64,000 nt of DNA from Roseiarcus sp036489975 (lineage in GTDB: Bacteria; Pseudomonadota; Alphaproteobacteria; Rhizobiales; Beijerinckiaceae), in NCBI GenBank assembly GCA_036489975.1, contig DASXES010000121.1, forward strand, positions 1-64,000, given 5' to 3'. Of the stretch, positions 15,504 through 24,031 are shown piece after piece. The translations under genes and the position numbers were made by a program. The notes beneath the pieces were generated by a model. The model made no database searches. It saw only the letters and a program-made list of their open reading frames with translations, and had not been told where the DNA came from. The first letter of the stretch is position 1. Each line of letters opens with the position of its first letter.

Positions 15504-16532
15504 TTGGAATATAATCGTCTCGGCCATTCCGGCCTGCGTGTGCCGGCGCTGAGCTTCGGCACGGGCACGTTCGGCGGCGCCAATGACTTCTTCAAGGCAT
15601 GGGGAACGACCGACGCCGCGGGCGCCTCCCGGCTGATCGACATATGCCTCGATCACGGCGTGAGCCTGTTCGACACCGCCGACGTTTATTCCGCCGGCCT
15701 CGCCGAACAGATCCTAGGAGAGGCGATCAAGGGCAAGCGCAATCGCCTGCTCATCTCCACCAAAGCGACATTCCCGACGGGCGACGGCCCGAACGATTAC
15801 GGCTCGTCGCGCCAGCATCTTTTGGAAACGATCGAGGGCTCGCTCAAGCGACTCGGAATCGAGACGATCGACCTCCTGCAATTGCACGGCCAGGACTACA
15901 ACACGCCAGTCGAGGAGACATTGTCCACTCTCGATCAGCTCGTGCGGTCAGGAAAAGTCCGTTACATCGGCTGCTCGAATTTCTCCGGCTGGCATCTGAT
16001 GAAGTCGCTCGCCGCGTCGGACCGTTACGGCTATCCGCGCTATGTCGCGCACCAGGCCTACTATTCGCTGCTCAATCGCGACTATGAGTGGGAGCTCATG
16101 CCGCTCGGCCGCGATCAGGGCGTCGGCGCGGTCGTCTGGAGCCCGCTCGGCTGGGGCAAGCTCACCGGAAAGATCCGGCGTGGGCAGCCGGCGCAGCCAG
16201 GCACCCGCGCGCATACGATCCCGGAAACCGGGCCGCGCTACGACGAGAAGCGCCTGTTCGCGATCGTGGACGCGCTTGACGCGCTCAGCAAGGAGACCGG
16301 CAAGACGATCCCGCAGATCGCGCTCAATTGGCTGCTTCGCCGTCCGACGATCGCCAACGTCATCATCGGCGCCCGCAACGAAGAGCAGTTGCTCGAGAAC
16401 ATCGGCGCTGTCGGCTGGAGCCTGACGCCCGAACAGATCGCCCGGCTCGACGCGGCGAGCGATGTGGAGCCCGCCTATCCGGTCTGGCACCAGCGTGGCT
16501 TTCCGCGGCTCAACGAGAAGGCGCGCGCCTGA
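15504..16532 (+). CDS. Aldo/keto reductase
   Basis: This 342-residue NADPH-dependent reductase has the family tetrad in order: Asp and Tyr in LFDTADVYSAGLAE, Lys in STKATF and His in LQLHGQD. The cofactor end VIIGARNEEQLLENI is also present. The reading frame begins with TTG at 15504 after AGGAGCAGG, giving MEYNRLGHSGLRVPAL, the normal family N-terminus. It is divergent from the nitrile hydratase operon with a 110-base gap. It may process aldehydes or ketones in the same pathway, but that is only a neighbourhood argument. Confidence 0.92.
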   Translation: MEYNRLGHSGLRVPALSFGTGTFGGANDFFKAWGTTDAAGASRLIDICLDHGVSLFDTADVYSAGLAEQILGEAIKGKRNRLLISTKATFPTGDGPNDYGSSRQHLLETIEGSLKRLGIETIDLLQLHGQDYNTPVEETLSTLDQLVRSGKVRYIGCSNFSGWHLMKSLAASDRYGYPRYVAHQAYYSLLNRDYEWELMPLGRDQGVGAVVWSPLGWGKLTGKIRRGQPAQPGTRAHTIPETGPRYDEKRLFAIVDALDALSKETGKTIPQIALNWLLRRPTIANVIIGARNEEQLLENIGAVGWSLTPEQIARLDAASDVEPAYPVWHQRGFPRLNEKARA

Positions 16533-16550
16533 GGGCGCGCGCGGCTGAAC

Positions 16551-17600
16551 TTAAGAATCCCCGATGAGCGCGACGACCGCCGTCTCCTCGGCGGTCAGAC
16601 CCGCCGGCCCGGAAGCCCCGCTCCCCGACGCTGCGATCAGCGCGAAGGCGCCGCCGAGATAGGCCTCGGCGATCGCCGGATGGATATAGGACTTGCGGCA
16701 CACCGCCGCGGTGTTGCCCAGGGCGGCCGCGACTTGCCTGACCGCGGCGCTCATCGCCCGCCTCGCCTGCGTCGGACTGGTGAACGGCGGCGAGGTTGAG
16801 AGGAACCGCGCCATCAGCATCGTTCCGGCCCATGTGCGGAAATCCTTGGCGGTGACGTCGCCGCCGGCTATCTCCCTGAGATAGGCGTTGACGTCGCCGG
16901 ACGACACCGCGCGCAACGTCTTGTCCTCGTCGAAATAGTGCAGAAGCTCCTGGCCTGGCAGTTCCTGGCAGGCGCGAATGATCCGCGCCACCCGCCGGTC
17001 ACGCGTCGCAAGCGACCATGGCTTGCCGCTCTTGCCGGTGAAGTGGAAACGAACTTCAGCGCCCTCGACCGCGACATGCTCGCTTCTGAGGGTCGTGAGC
17101 CCGTAGCTCTGGTTGGTTCGCGCATATTCGTCATTGCCGACGCGGATCAGCGTCGTCTCCAGGAGGCGCACGATCGTCGCCAGAACCTTCTCGCGCGGCA
17201 GGCCGCGCAGACTCATGTGTTCGGCGACCTTGGCCCGGATCATCGGCAGCGCGGCGGCGAACTCGAGCAGGTGCTCATATTTCGTCTGCTCCCGCGCCTC
17301 GCGATATTCGGCGTGATACTTGTACTGCTTGCGTCCTTTGGCGTCGCGGCCGGTCGCCTGGATGTGCCCATCCGCCGCTGAACAGATCCAGACGTCGGTC
17401 CAGGCCGGCGGGATGACGAGGGCGCGTATGCGATTCAGCGTATCGGGGTTCGCAACCCGCCCGCCCCTCGCGTCAAAATAGACGAAGCCCCTGCCCGCCC
17501 GTCTCCGTCGTATCGCCGGCGATTCGTCGCACACATATCGCAGCCCATCCGGGACCGGCATGGCGACATCGACGGAAATACGGACCCCGGAATCGAGCAT
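16551..17600 (-). CDS. DNA topoisomerase IB (poxvirus/bacterial type)
   Basis: The 349-residue enzyme relaxes supercoils through a 3'-phosphotyrosyl intermediate. It starts GLRYVCDESPAIRRRRAGRG and has IPPAWTDVWI and GRDAKGRKQYKYH in the N-terminal domain. The catalytic domain carries RVGNDEYARTNQSYGLTTL, FHFTGKSGK, TAKDFRTWAGT and the active tyrosine in VCRKSYIHP. Length fits bacterial TopIB, which usually acts alone and is sporadically distributed. It is convergent with the aldo/keto reductase. Confidence 0.95.
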   Translation of the reverse strand: MLDSGVRISVDVAMPVPDGLRYVCDESPAIRRRRAGRGFVYFDARGGRVANPDTLNRIRALVIPPAWTDVWICSAADGHIQATGRDAKGRKQYKYHAEYREAREQTKYEHLLEFAAALPMIRAKVAEHMSLRGLPREKVLATIVRLLETTLIRVGNDEYARTNQSYGLTTLRSEHVAVEGAEVRFHFTGKSGKPWSLATRDRRVARIIRACQELPGQELLHYFDEDKTLRAVSSGDVNAYLREIAGGDVTAKDFRTWAGTMLMARFLSTSPPFTSPTQARRAMSAAVRQVAAALGNTAAVCRKSYIHPAIAEAYLGGAFALIAASGSGASGPAGLTAEETAVVALIGDS

Positions 17601-17687
17601 TTAAGCGCGCCTGACTTTTCCCCGAAACGCCGAAGGCGGGCTGTCTGTTCCATGGGAAAGCTAGGCGAACGGCGCGCGGCGCGCGCC

Positions 17688-18470
17688 TCAGAACGCGTTG
17701 CGATCGTGATAGGTCTGCAGGAACTGCCGCACGCGGGGCTCGGGGCTCTCGTGGAACACATGGGCCGGCGCGCCCTCGTCGATGATGCGGCCCTCGTCGA
17801 TAAAGGCGATGCGGCTCGCGACATGGGCGGCGAAGCCCATCTCGTGGGTGACGATGAGCATCGTCATGCCCTCCGCCGCGAGGCTCTTCATCACCTCCAG
17901 CACTTCGCCGACCAGCTCCGGATCAAGCGCCGAGGTCGGCTCGTCGAACAGCATGAGACGAGGCTGCATGGCCAGCGCCCGCGCGATGGCGACGCGCTGC
18001 TGCTGGCCGCCGGAGAGACGCGACGGATAGGCGTCGGCCTTGGCTGAGAGGCCAACCCGGGTCAGCATCGCCGTCGCGCGCTCGCCCGCTTCGCGCGCAT
18101 TCAGGCCGCGCACACGCCTCAACGGCTCGGCGACATTGCTGAGGGCCGTCATATGCGGCCACAGATTGAAGTGCTGGAACACCATGCCGATCTCGCGCCG
18201 CATCTCGCGCAAAGCGCGCGGCGCCATCGGCCGGCGCGTTCCATTGGGCGCATCCTCATAGCCGATAAGCCGGCCGTCGATGCGCACGTCCCCGGAATCG
18301 TAGGGCTCGAGAAAGTTCACGCATCTGAGCAACGTGCTCTTGCCGGAGCCGCTCGGTCCGATCAGGCACACGACCTCCGAGCGGCCGACGGAAAAGTCGA
18401 CGCCGCGCAACACCTGATGGGCGCCGAAGCTCTTGCTGACCTGTGCAAGCTCGATCATCGGCGCGTTCAT
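17688..18470 (-). CDS. Polar amino acid ABC transporter, ATP-binding protein
   Basis: The 260-residue ATPase has Walker A GPSGSGKST, the Q-loop in MVFQHFNLWPH, the signature LSGGQQQRVAIARAL, Walker B LMLFDEPTSALDPE and the switch His in VTHEMGFA. FNLWPHMTALSNV marks the GlnQ/HisP amino-acid branch. It overlaps the upstream permease by 4 bases and is the last gene of the permease-permease-ATPase set. The binding protein at 20029 is the probable partner. Confidence 0.95.
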   Translation of the reverse strand: MNAPMIELAQVSKSFGAHQVLRGVDFSVGRSEVVCLIGPSGSGKSTLLRCVNFLEPYDSGDVRIDGRLIGYEDAPNGTRRPMAPRALREMRREIGMVFQHFNLWPHMTALSNVAEPLRRVRGLNAREAGERATAMLTRVGLSAKADAYPSRLSGGQQQRVAIARALAMQPRLMLFDEPTSALDPELVGEVLEVMKSLAAEGMTMLIVTHEMGFAAHVASRIAFIDEGRIIDEGAPAHVFHESPEPRVRQFLQTYHDRNAF

Positions 18471-19135
18471 GGCGCCCCCTCATGCGCGAGATAGGCCGTC
18501 ACCCGAGTTTCAATCCGGGCGCCCGCGCGCGACACCGCCTCGACCAGAAGCCAGTAGAAGACCGCCATGGCGAAGATCGCGCCAAAGGCGGTGAACGTCT
18601 CCGCCGCCATCGTCTGCACCTGATACATGAGCTCAGGCACGGTGATGATCGACAGGACCACCGTCTCCTTCGACAGGATGATCAGCATGTTGACGATCGC
18701 GGGAACCGCGGCGATGAGCGCGCCCGGCAGCATCACTCGCGTCATCGTGTCGAACGGCGCCATGCCGACGCTGACCGCGGCCTCGATCTGGCCGGTCGGC
18801 ACCGCGGCGAAGCCGGCGCGAAAGATCTCGGCGAAATAGGCCGACGAGTAGAGGGCGAGGCCAAGGATGCCGGCCGCGGTCGCGCTGAGTCTGAGCCCGA
18901 TCGACGGGCCGCCCGCGTAAAGGAGGAAGAGCTGCACCAGGAACGGCGTGCCGCGGAACAATTCGATGAACGCCCTGATGAGCCAGTTGAGCGGCGCGAT
19001 CTGGAGGCGCCTCAGAAGCGTGATCGCGAACCCGAGCACAAGTCCGAGCGCGCCGCCAATGGCCCAGCACAGGACGGTCACGGCAAAGCCGCTGAGCAAC
19101 GAGGGCGCATAATGCCAGATGAGAGCGAGGCTCAT
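18467..19135 (-). CDS. Polar amino acid ABC transporter permease 2
   Basis: The 222-residue inner-membrane protein has about five hydrophobic segments and the HisM/GlnP-type pattern RAFIELFRGTPFLVQLFLLY. The cytoplasmic EAA loop is QIEAAVSVGMAPFDTMTRVMLPGAL, which contacts the ATPase. The start at 19135 is fixed by a 4-base overlap with the end of permease 1. Confidence 0.93.
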   Translation of the reverse strand: MSLALIWHYAPSLLSGFAVTVLCWAIGGALGLVLGFAITLLRRLQIAPLNWLIRAFIELFRGTPFLVQLFLLYAGGPSIGLRLSATAAGILGLALYSSAYFAEIFRAGFAAVPTGQIEAAVSVGMAPFDTMTRVMLPGALIAAVPAIVNMLIILSKETVVLSIITVPELMYQVQTMAAETFTAFGAIFAMAVFYWLLVEAVSRAGARIETRVTAYLAHEGAP

Positions 19136-19788
19136 CGCGCCCCCGCTGCGGCCAGGCGCTGCTCCACGATCGCGCCCATGCCCGCCAGGCAAAGGTTGAT
19201 CGCCAGATAGAACAGGGCTCCGCCGACATAGGCCTCGAGCGGCCGATAGGTCTCGGAGGCGATGTTCATGCTCACGCGCGTCAATTCGGCGATCCCGACC
19301 ACCGAGACCAGCGACGAGGCCTTGATCAGAAGGATAAATTCGTTGATCAGCGGCGGCGTCGAAATCCTCAAGGCCTGCGGCAGAAGAATGCGCCGCCAGA
19401 TGTCGAGGCCGGAAAAGCCGAGCGCGGTCGCAGCCTCCCCCTGCCCGCGCGGCACCGCGTTGAGCGCGCCGCGCAGGATCTCCGCCTGATAGGCGGCCGA
19501 CGATAGCGCGAGCGCTCCGACCGCAGCCACGATCGCGGGGACGTCGAGCCCGTATTCGGCGAGAAAATAATAGATGAACAGGAGTTGCACCAGCAGCGGA
19601 ACGCCGCGGAACACGCTGATGTAGGCTCCGCCGAGACGCCTGAGCCAGGGCCGCGGCGAAACGCGAGCGACGCAGACAAGCGCGCCGATGACGAACCCAA
19701 ATACGATGCCGGCTATGGACACGCCGATGGTGACGCCCGCGGCGTGGGTCAGGTAGCCGAACGAGTGGAGGATGACCTCGGGTTTCAT
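19132..19788 (-). CDS. Polar amino acid ABC transporter permease 1
   Basis: The 218-residue permease carries YISVFRGVPLLVQLLFIYY and the EAA loop GEAATALGFSGLDIWRRILL, both typical of the HisQ/HisM family. It is the first gene of the transporter set and probably forms a heterodimer with permease 2. A 240-base spacer with a MITE-like repeat separates it from the binding-protein gene upstream on the same strand. Confidence 0.93.
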   Translation of the reverse strand: MKPEVILHSFGYLTHAAGVTIGVSIAGIVFGFVIGALVCVARVSPRPWLRRLGGAYISVFRGVPLLVQLLFIYYFLAEYGLDVPAIVAAVGALALSSAAYQAEILRGALNAVPRGQGEAATALGFSGLDIWRRILLPQALRISTPPLINEFILLIKASSLVSVVGIAELTRVSMNIASETYRPLEAYVGGALFYLAINLCLAGMGAIVEQRLAAAGAR

Positions 19789-19827
19789 AGCGCGGCGCTA
19801 AAGCGCGCCGCGCATTGACCGAGTCCA

Positions 19828-19960
19828 TCATAGCGAGGAGCCACAGGGCGTCGGGGACGCCCGTCTTTCGACGGGCCATGGCGAGGTGGCGATCCAGCGG
19901 GCGAAGGCGTGCGGCGGTGACTCTGGTTCGCCACGTCGCCCTCCGGGCTCCTCGCGATGA
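19828..19960. repeat. MITE-like palindromic intergenic element
   Basis: The ends TCATAGCGAGGAGCC (19828-19842) and GGCTCCTCGCGATGA (19946-19960) form a near-perfect 15-base inverted repeat. Inside is a 7-base hairpin (GCCCGTCTTTCGACGGGC) and GGCGATCCAGCGGG. This resembles the GTCATTGCGAGGAGC-type dispersed elements of alphaproteobacteria. It splits the ABC operon between the binding protein and permease 1 and could act as an mRNA stability element or attenuator. Confidence 0.75.
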
Positions 19961-20028
19961 CGGCGCGGTTCGGCCGAAGCCAATGATGCTCTAAGCGAGC
20001 GACGACAGCTCCCCCGTAGTCAAGTTGT

Positions 20029-20886
20029 TCAGAAGGACGGCTCGGGCGCCGTCTTCGGCAGCTCCATCGTCTGTCCGAACCAGGTCTTCTGAATCTTCGC
20101 CATCGTCCCGTCGGCCTCGACCGCGAGGAGCGCGGCGTTGAGGGCGTCGACCAGCGTTTTGTCGTCGAGCCGGGCGACCCAGGAGAAATAGGTCGGCTTG
20201 CCGAACGGCGGCAGCACCAGAGCGAACGCGTCGGAGCGCTGCTGGACGGCATAGGCGAGATTCGGCAGCGAATTGACCGTCGCGTCGATCCGTCCGGCGG
20301 CAAGATCGGCGGCAGCCTGGTTGTTGTCGACATATTCCTTGACTTCGACCGGCTTCGGCAACGTGGCCGCGAATTCCTTGAGCTGCGCCACCTGGGACGT
20401 GCCCTTCTGCCCGCCGACCGTCTTGCCCGCGATGTCCGCGGGCTTCATGAGGCTCTTGTCGTCGGCGCGCTTCATCAGCGCCGCGGTGGCGTCGGCGATC
20501 GGCAGAGTGAAGGCGAAATGTTTCATGCGCTCCTTGGTAATCGTCACCGGCGCAATGCAGAGATCGAACTTCTTGGCTTCCAGGCCCGGCAGAACGCTGG
20601 TCCATGGCAGATCGAGATAGGTGACCTTGAGGCCCATCTGCTTGCCGACGGCGTCGATGAGGTCGCGGTTGAGCCCCTTGTAGGTTCCATTGTCGGAGAT
20701 ATCGAACGGCGGGAATTGCATCTCGGTCGCGGTCGAAAGCACGCCGCGCTTCCTGATCTCGGCGAGCGTGTCGTCGGCGAAGGCGGCGCGGGTCGCGCCA
20801 AGAAGGGCGCTCGAGGCCGCAGCCCCGGCCAATCCAGCTTTAAGCGCGTCGCGCCGCGTCATGGCGAATTTGTCGAATTGCGTCAT
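20029..20886 (-). CDS. Periplasmic amino acid-binding protein, Tat-type signal
   Basis: The 285-residue solute-binding protein (family 3) begins MTQFDKFAMTRRDALKAG, a twin-arginine-like signal, with a predicted cut near RAAFADD. The mature part shows GVLSTATEMQFPPFDI, FDLCIAPVTITKERMKHFAF (the family 3 signature region) and AADLAAGRIDATVN. Binding proteins of this type deliver amino acids or related carboxylates. The start at 20886 excludes a non-conserved upstream extension. It is divergent from the RraA-type gene, which suggests co-regulation with the cassette. Confidence 0.92.
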   Translation of the reverse strand: MTQFDKFAMTRRDALKAGLAGAAASSALLGATRAAFADDTLAEIRKRGVLSTATEMQFPPFDISDNGTYKGLNRDLIDAVGKQMGLKVTYLDLPWTSVLPGLEAKKFDLCIAPVTITKERMKHFAFTLPIADATAALMKRADDKSLMKPADIAGKTVGGQKGTSQVAQLKEFAATLPKPVEVKEYVDNNQAAADLAAGRIDATVNSLPNLAYAVQQRSDAFALVLPPFGKPTYFSWVARLDDKTLVDALNAALLAVEADGTMAKIQKTWFGQTMELPKTAPEPSF

Positions 20887-20995
20887 TGCCGAGCTCCCAC
20901 TCCTGACCGGCCCAAACCCCCGCGAACCGGACAGCAAATTCCGCGCCATCCGGCCCTCCCGGCCAACGGCTCCGTTGTCTCAGGCGCCGCCTATG

Positions 20996-21020
20996 TTGAC
21001 GACCCTCGTTCGGGTGTCAA
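20996..21020. promoter_or_regulatory. Candidate operator in the divergent ABC/RraA promoter region
   Basis: TTGACGACCC and GGGTGTCAA form an inverted repeat with a six-base centre and one unpaired base, in the 270-base divergent spacer. It could bind a dimeric regulator of the cassette. The AraC-type regulator at 24032 is a candidate, though AraC proteins usually prefer direct repeats. Confidence 0.35.
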
Positions 21021-21160
21021 ATGCGAAAAACGCCCCGATCGACCTTGAGCGCGCCGGCGCGCCTCGAGCGAGTTGCCCGGGCGCATCGAACGTGCATTTC
21101 TATCGGCCGTCCGGCCAGCGCGACGCTTCGTCGCCAAGCAATTCACACCCAAGGCCCATC

Positions 21161-21832
21161 ATGATCGAGGAACCGCCGCCGCTCGTCTTCGCCGCGTCTA
21201 TCGAACGCCCATCGGCCGACGTCGTCGAGCTTTTTCGCGCCCCGACCAGCTTCATCGTCGACGCCATGAACGGAACGGGCGCTCTCGACTGGCGCATCAA
21301 GCGGCTCGCCGGCGGCCCGCTCGTCGGCGTTGCGCTCACCTGCGACTGCGGCCCGCTCGACAACCTGGCGTTCATGGCGGCGCTCGCCCAGTCGGAGCCC
21401 GGCGACGTGCTGGTGGCCACGACCGGAGGCTATATGGGGTCGGCCGTGACCGGAGATCTGCTCATGTACGTCGCCCGCAATCGCGGCGTCGCAGGCTTCG
21501 TTACTGACGGGCTTGTGCGCGATCTCGAGGACCTCGAAACGGTCGGCCTGCCGGTGTTCGCTTTGGGCGTCACGCCGAATTCCCCGCAGCGGCGCGGACC
21601 CGGCTCCGTCGGCCTGCCCATCGTCTGCGGCGGCGTCTCGATCGCCTCCGGCGATATCGTGGTCGGCGACCGGGACGGCGTGGTGGTCGTGCCGCGCGGC
21701 CGCATCGACGAGACGCTCAAGAATCTCGAGCGCGTCAAAGCGGCGGAGGCGGCGACGCTCGAGCGTGTCCGCGGCGGGCTGAAGGAGCTGCCGGTCGAGG
21801 TTCCCGCGCTGCGAAAGATCGGCGGGGCGTAA
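21161..21832 (+). CDS. RraA-type aldolase/decarboxylase family protein
   Basis: The 223-residue protein belongs to the RraA/HMG aldolase fold. GDVLVATTGGYMGSAVTGDL, DGLVRDLEDL (conserved Arg and metal-binding Asp) and GDIVVGDRDGVVVVPRG are the family's key stretches. Members that keep the R-D pair cleave 4-hydroxy-2-oxo acids to pyruvate (4-hydroxy-4-methyl-2-oxoglutarate or 4-carboxy-4-hydroxy-2-oxoadipate aldolase). Other members only inhibit RNase E. The catalytic residues and metabolic neighbours favour an enzyme. It leads a three-gene plus-strand set with an amidohydrolase and an oxidase. Confidence 0.88.
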   Translation: MIEEPPPLVFAASIERPSADVVELFRAPTSFIVDAMNGTGALDWRIKRLAGGPLVGVALTCDCGPLDNLAFMAALAQSEPGDVLVATTGGYMGSAVTGDLLMYVARNRGVAGFVTDGLVRDLEDLETVGLPVFALGVTPNSPQRRGPGSVGLPIVCGGVSIASGDIVVGDRDGVVVVPRGRIDETLKNLERVKAAEAATLERVRGGLKELPVEVPALRKIGGA

Positions 21833-21870
21833 GAGGCCCCGGAAGCGTTAAACGGGAGGAGGCGTCGGCC

Positions 21871-22728
21871 ATGATCGACTTTCCAATCATCGATTCCCAT
21901 ATCCACCTGCTCGACCAGCGGCGGTTCGCCTATTCGTGGGCGAAGGACGCGCCGGCGCTCAAGCGCGACTGGACCTCGGACGATCTCGCCAGTCGGGTAA
22001 AGCCGTTCGAGCTCGAAGGCTTCGTCTTTGTCGAAGTCGATGTCGATATGCCGCAATATCTGGACGAGGCCGAATGGGTCGACGGCCTCGCCGACCATGA
22101 TCGCCGCGTGCTCGGCGCCGTCGTCTCACTGCCGCTCGAACGCGGAGCCGCGGTCGAACCGGACATGGCGCGGATCGCGAAGCTCAAGTCAGTGCGCGGG
22201 GTGCGCCGCCTGATCCAGAATGAGCCCGATCCCGAGTTCGTGCTGAAGCCCGGTTTCCTCGAAGCGCTACGGCTCTTGCCGAAATACAACCTCTCCTTCG
22301 ACGCCTGCATCTTCCACCCACAGGGGGCGAACACGCTCGCGATGATGCGCCAATGTCCAGAGGTTTCCTTCATTCTCGATCACATCGGCAAGCCCGGGAT
22401 CAAGGCCGGCCTCATCGACCCGTGGCGCGCGCGTATAAGCGAGATGGCGGCGCTGCCCAATGTCGTGTGCAAGCTTTCCGGCGCCACCACAGAGGCCGAC
22501 CACAAGAGTTGGACCCGCGACCAGCTCAGGCCCTACATCGACCATGTGATCGAATGCTTCGGTCCGGACCGCATCCTCTACGGCGGCGACTGGCCGGTGT
22601 GCGAGCTTGCGGGGAGTTATCTGCAATGGCTCACGACGCTCGACTGGGCGACGGCGGGATTCTCGCCCGCCGACAAGCGCAAGCTCTTCCGCGACAACGC
22701 GATCAAGGCCTATCGGCTGAACATTTGA
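21871..22728 (+). CDS. Amidohydrolase-family lactonase-like hydrolase (COG3618 type)
   Basis: The 285-residue TIM-barrel hydrolase has the HxH metal motif in IDSHIHLLD at its start, a conserved His in FILDHIGKPG and an Asp in LYGGDWPVC at the end. Relatives include 2-pyrone-4,6-dicarboxylate lactonase and L-fucono/rhamnono-lactonases. GGGAGGAGG lies upstream of the ATG. It ends with TGATG coupled to the oxidase. Together with the RraA-type aldolase it suggests ring-opening of a lactone followed by aldol cleavage. Confidence 0.88.
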   Translation: MIDFPIIDSHIHLLDQRRFAYSWAKDAPALKRDWTSDDLASRVKPFELEGFVFVEVDVDMPQYLDEAEWVDGLADHDRRVLGAVVSLPLERGAAVEPDMARIAKLKSVRGVRRLIQNEPDPEFVLKPGFLEALRLLPKYNLSFDACIFHPQGANTLAMMRQCPEVSFILDHIGKPGIKAGLIDPWRARISEMAALPNVVCKLSGATTEADHKSWTRDQLRPYIDHVIECFGPDRILYGGDWPVCELAGSYLQWLTTLDWATAGFSPADKRKLFRDNAIKAYRLNI

Positions 22729-23903
22729 TGGATAAGGCCACGCTCGAGCGCAAAGGCTACAGCATCCCCGCGCTGCGCGAGCTTGCCCGCAATCAGCTGC
22801 CGCGGCTGCTGTTCGACCTTATCGACGGCGGGGCGGGCGACGAGATCACCATGCGCGCCAACGAGGCGGCGCTGGCCGCAATGGAGCTCGTTCCGACGCT
22901 GCTCGCCGGCGCCCCCAGGCGGGACCAGTCGGTCGAGCTGTTCGGCGTCAAGCTGCCCTCCCCGGTCATTATCGGTCCGACGGGGTTTGCCGGCCTGTTT
23001 TGGCCGCAGGCGGAGCTTGCGGCGGCGCGCGCCGCGGCGCGGTTCGGGACGATCTATTCGACCAGCCACGCCTCGCTGTCGAGCCTCGAGGCGATCGGCG
23101 CCGCGACGCAGGGCCCGAAATGGATGCAGACTTTCCTCTACAAAGACCGCGGCCTCACCAGGGAATTCGCCGCGCGCGCTGCGGCGGCCGGCTATCACGG
23201 GCTCATCCTCACCGTCGACAACCAGGTGGTGGCGGGGCGCGACCGCGACGCCCGCAACGGCGCGTCCTTCCCCTTGCGCTGGGGCCCGCGCCGCGTCGCC
23301 GACTTCGCCAGCCGTCCGGGCTGGCTCATGCGCATGCGCGCGACGCCCTCGCCGCGCTTCGCCAATTACACCGGCCGCTCCGGGATGGCGGCGTTCGGCC
23401 CGCTGATGCTCGAACAGCTCGACCCGGACATCGGCTGGCCTGACGTCGACTGGCTGCGCGGCTTGTGGCGCGGGCCGCTCATCCTCAAGGGGCTCCTGCA
23501 CCCGGACGAGGCGCGCGAAGCGGTGAAGCGAGGCGCCGACGGGATCGTCGTCTCCAACCATGGCGGGCGCCAGCTCGACGGCGCGGTCGCCTCGATCCGC
23601 GCGCTTCCCGGGATTGTCGAGGCGGTCGGCGGCAAGGCGACGGTCATGGTCGACGGCGGATTTCGCCGCGGGATCGATGTCGTCAAGGCGCTGGCGCTCG
23701 GCGCGCGCGCAATTCTGATCGGGCGCCCGCACCTCTGGGGCGTCGCCTGCGCCGGTGAGGATGGCGTCTTCTGGGCGCTCGAGCTTTTCCGGCGCGAGAT
23801 CTACCGCGCGCTGGCGCTCGGCGGCTGGGACGGCGTGGCCAGGCTGAACCGGAGCGCCTTTTTCGATGGCGCACACGGCGCCGGGGACGGCGCCAGCGGC
23901 TAG
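22728..23903 (+). CDS. FMN-dependent alpha-hydroxy-acid oxidase/dehydrogenase
   Basis: The 391-residue flavoenzyme oxidises L-2-hydroxy acids (lactate, mandelate or glycolate type) to 2-oxo acids. FDLIDGGAGDEITMRAN, PSPVIIGPTGFAGLFWP, LTVDNQVVAGRDRD, the FMN-phosphate region DGGFRRGIDVVKALALGA, and the catalytic SNHGGRQLDGA with the proton-abstracting His are all present. Its ATG overlaps the amidohydrolase stop. The mandelate-dehydrogenase-like N-terminus lacks an obvious extra membrane anchor. Confidence 0.92.
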   Translation: MDKATLERKGYSIPALRELARNQLPRLLFDLIDGGAGDEITMRANEAALAAMELVPTLLAGAPRRDQSVELFGVKLPSPVIIGPTGFAGLFWPQAELAAARAAARFGTIYSTSHASLSSLEAIGAATQGPKWMQTFLYKDRGLTREFAARAAAAGYHGLILTVDNQVVAGRDRDARNGASFPLRWGPRRVADFASRPGWLMRMRATPSPRFANYTGRSGMAAFGPLMLEQLDPDIGWPDVDWLRGLWRGPLILKGLLHPDEAREAVKRGADGIVVSNHGGRQLDGAVASIRALPGIVEAVGGKATVMVDGGFRRGIDVVKALALGARAILIGRPHLWGVACAGEDGVFWALELFRREIYRALALGGWDGVARLNRSAFFDGAHGAGDGASG

Positions 23904-24031
23904 GAGCCGAACGAGGGTTCCCTGCCCGCGAGGGCGGCGCTTCTGCACGGCAACCCCGGAGAGGAGGCCGGATCGACCCCCGCACATTTGTGGCCTTGTC
24001 ATCGCGCGCCAATCGGCCGCTACTTCGCGCC

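Noticed and set aside
20887..21160. Riboswitch or structured RNA in the divergent spacer
   Set aside because: Only a simple inverted repeat is visible; no recognisable aptamer core was found by eye.
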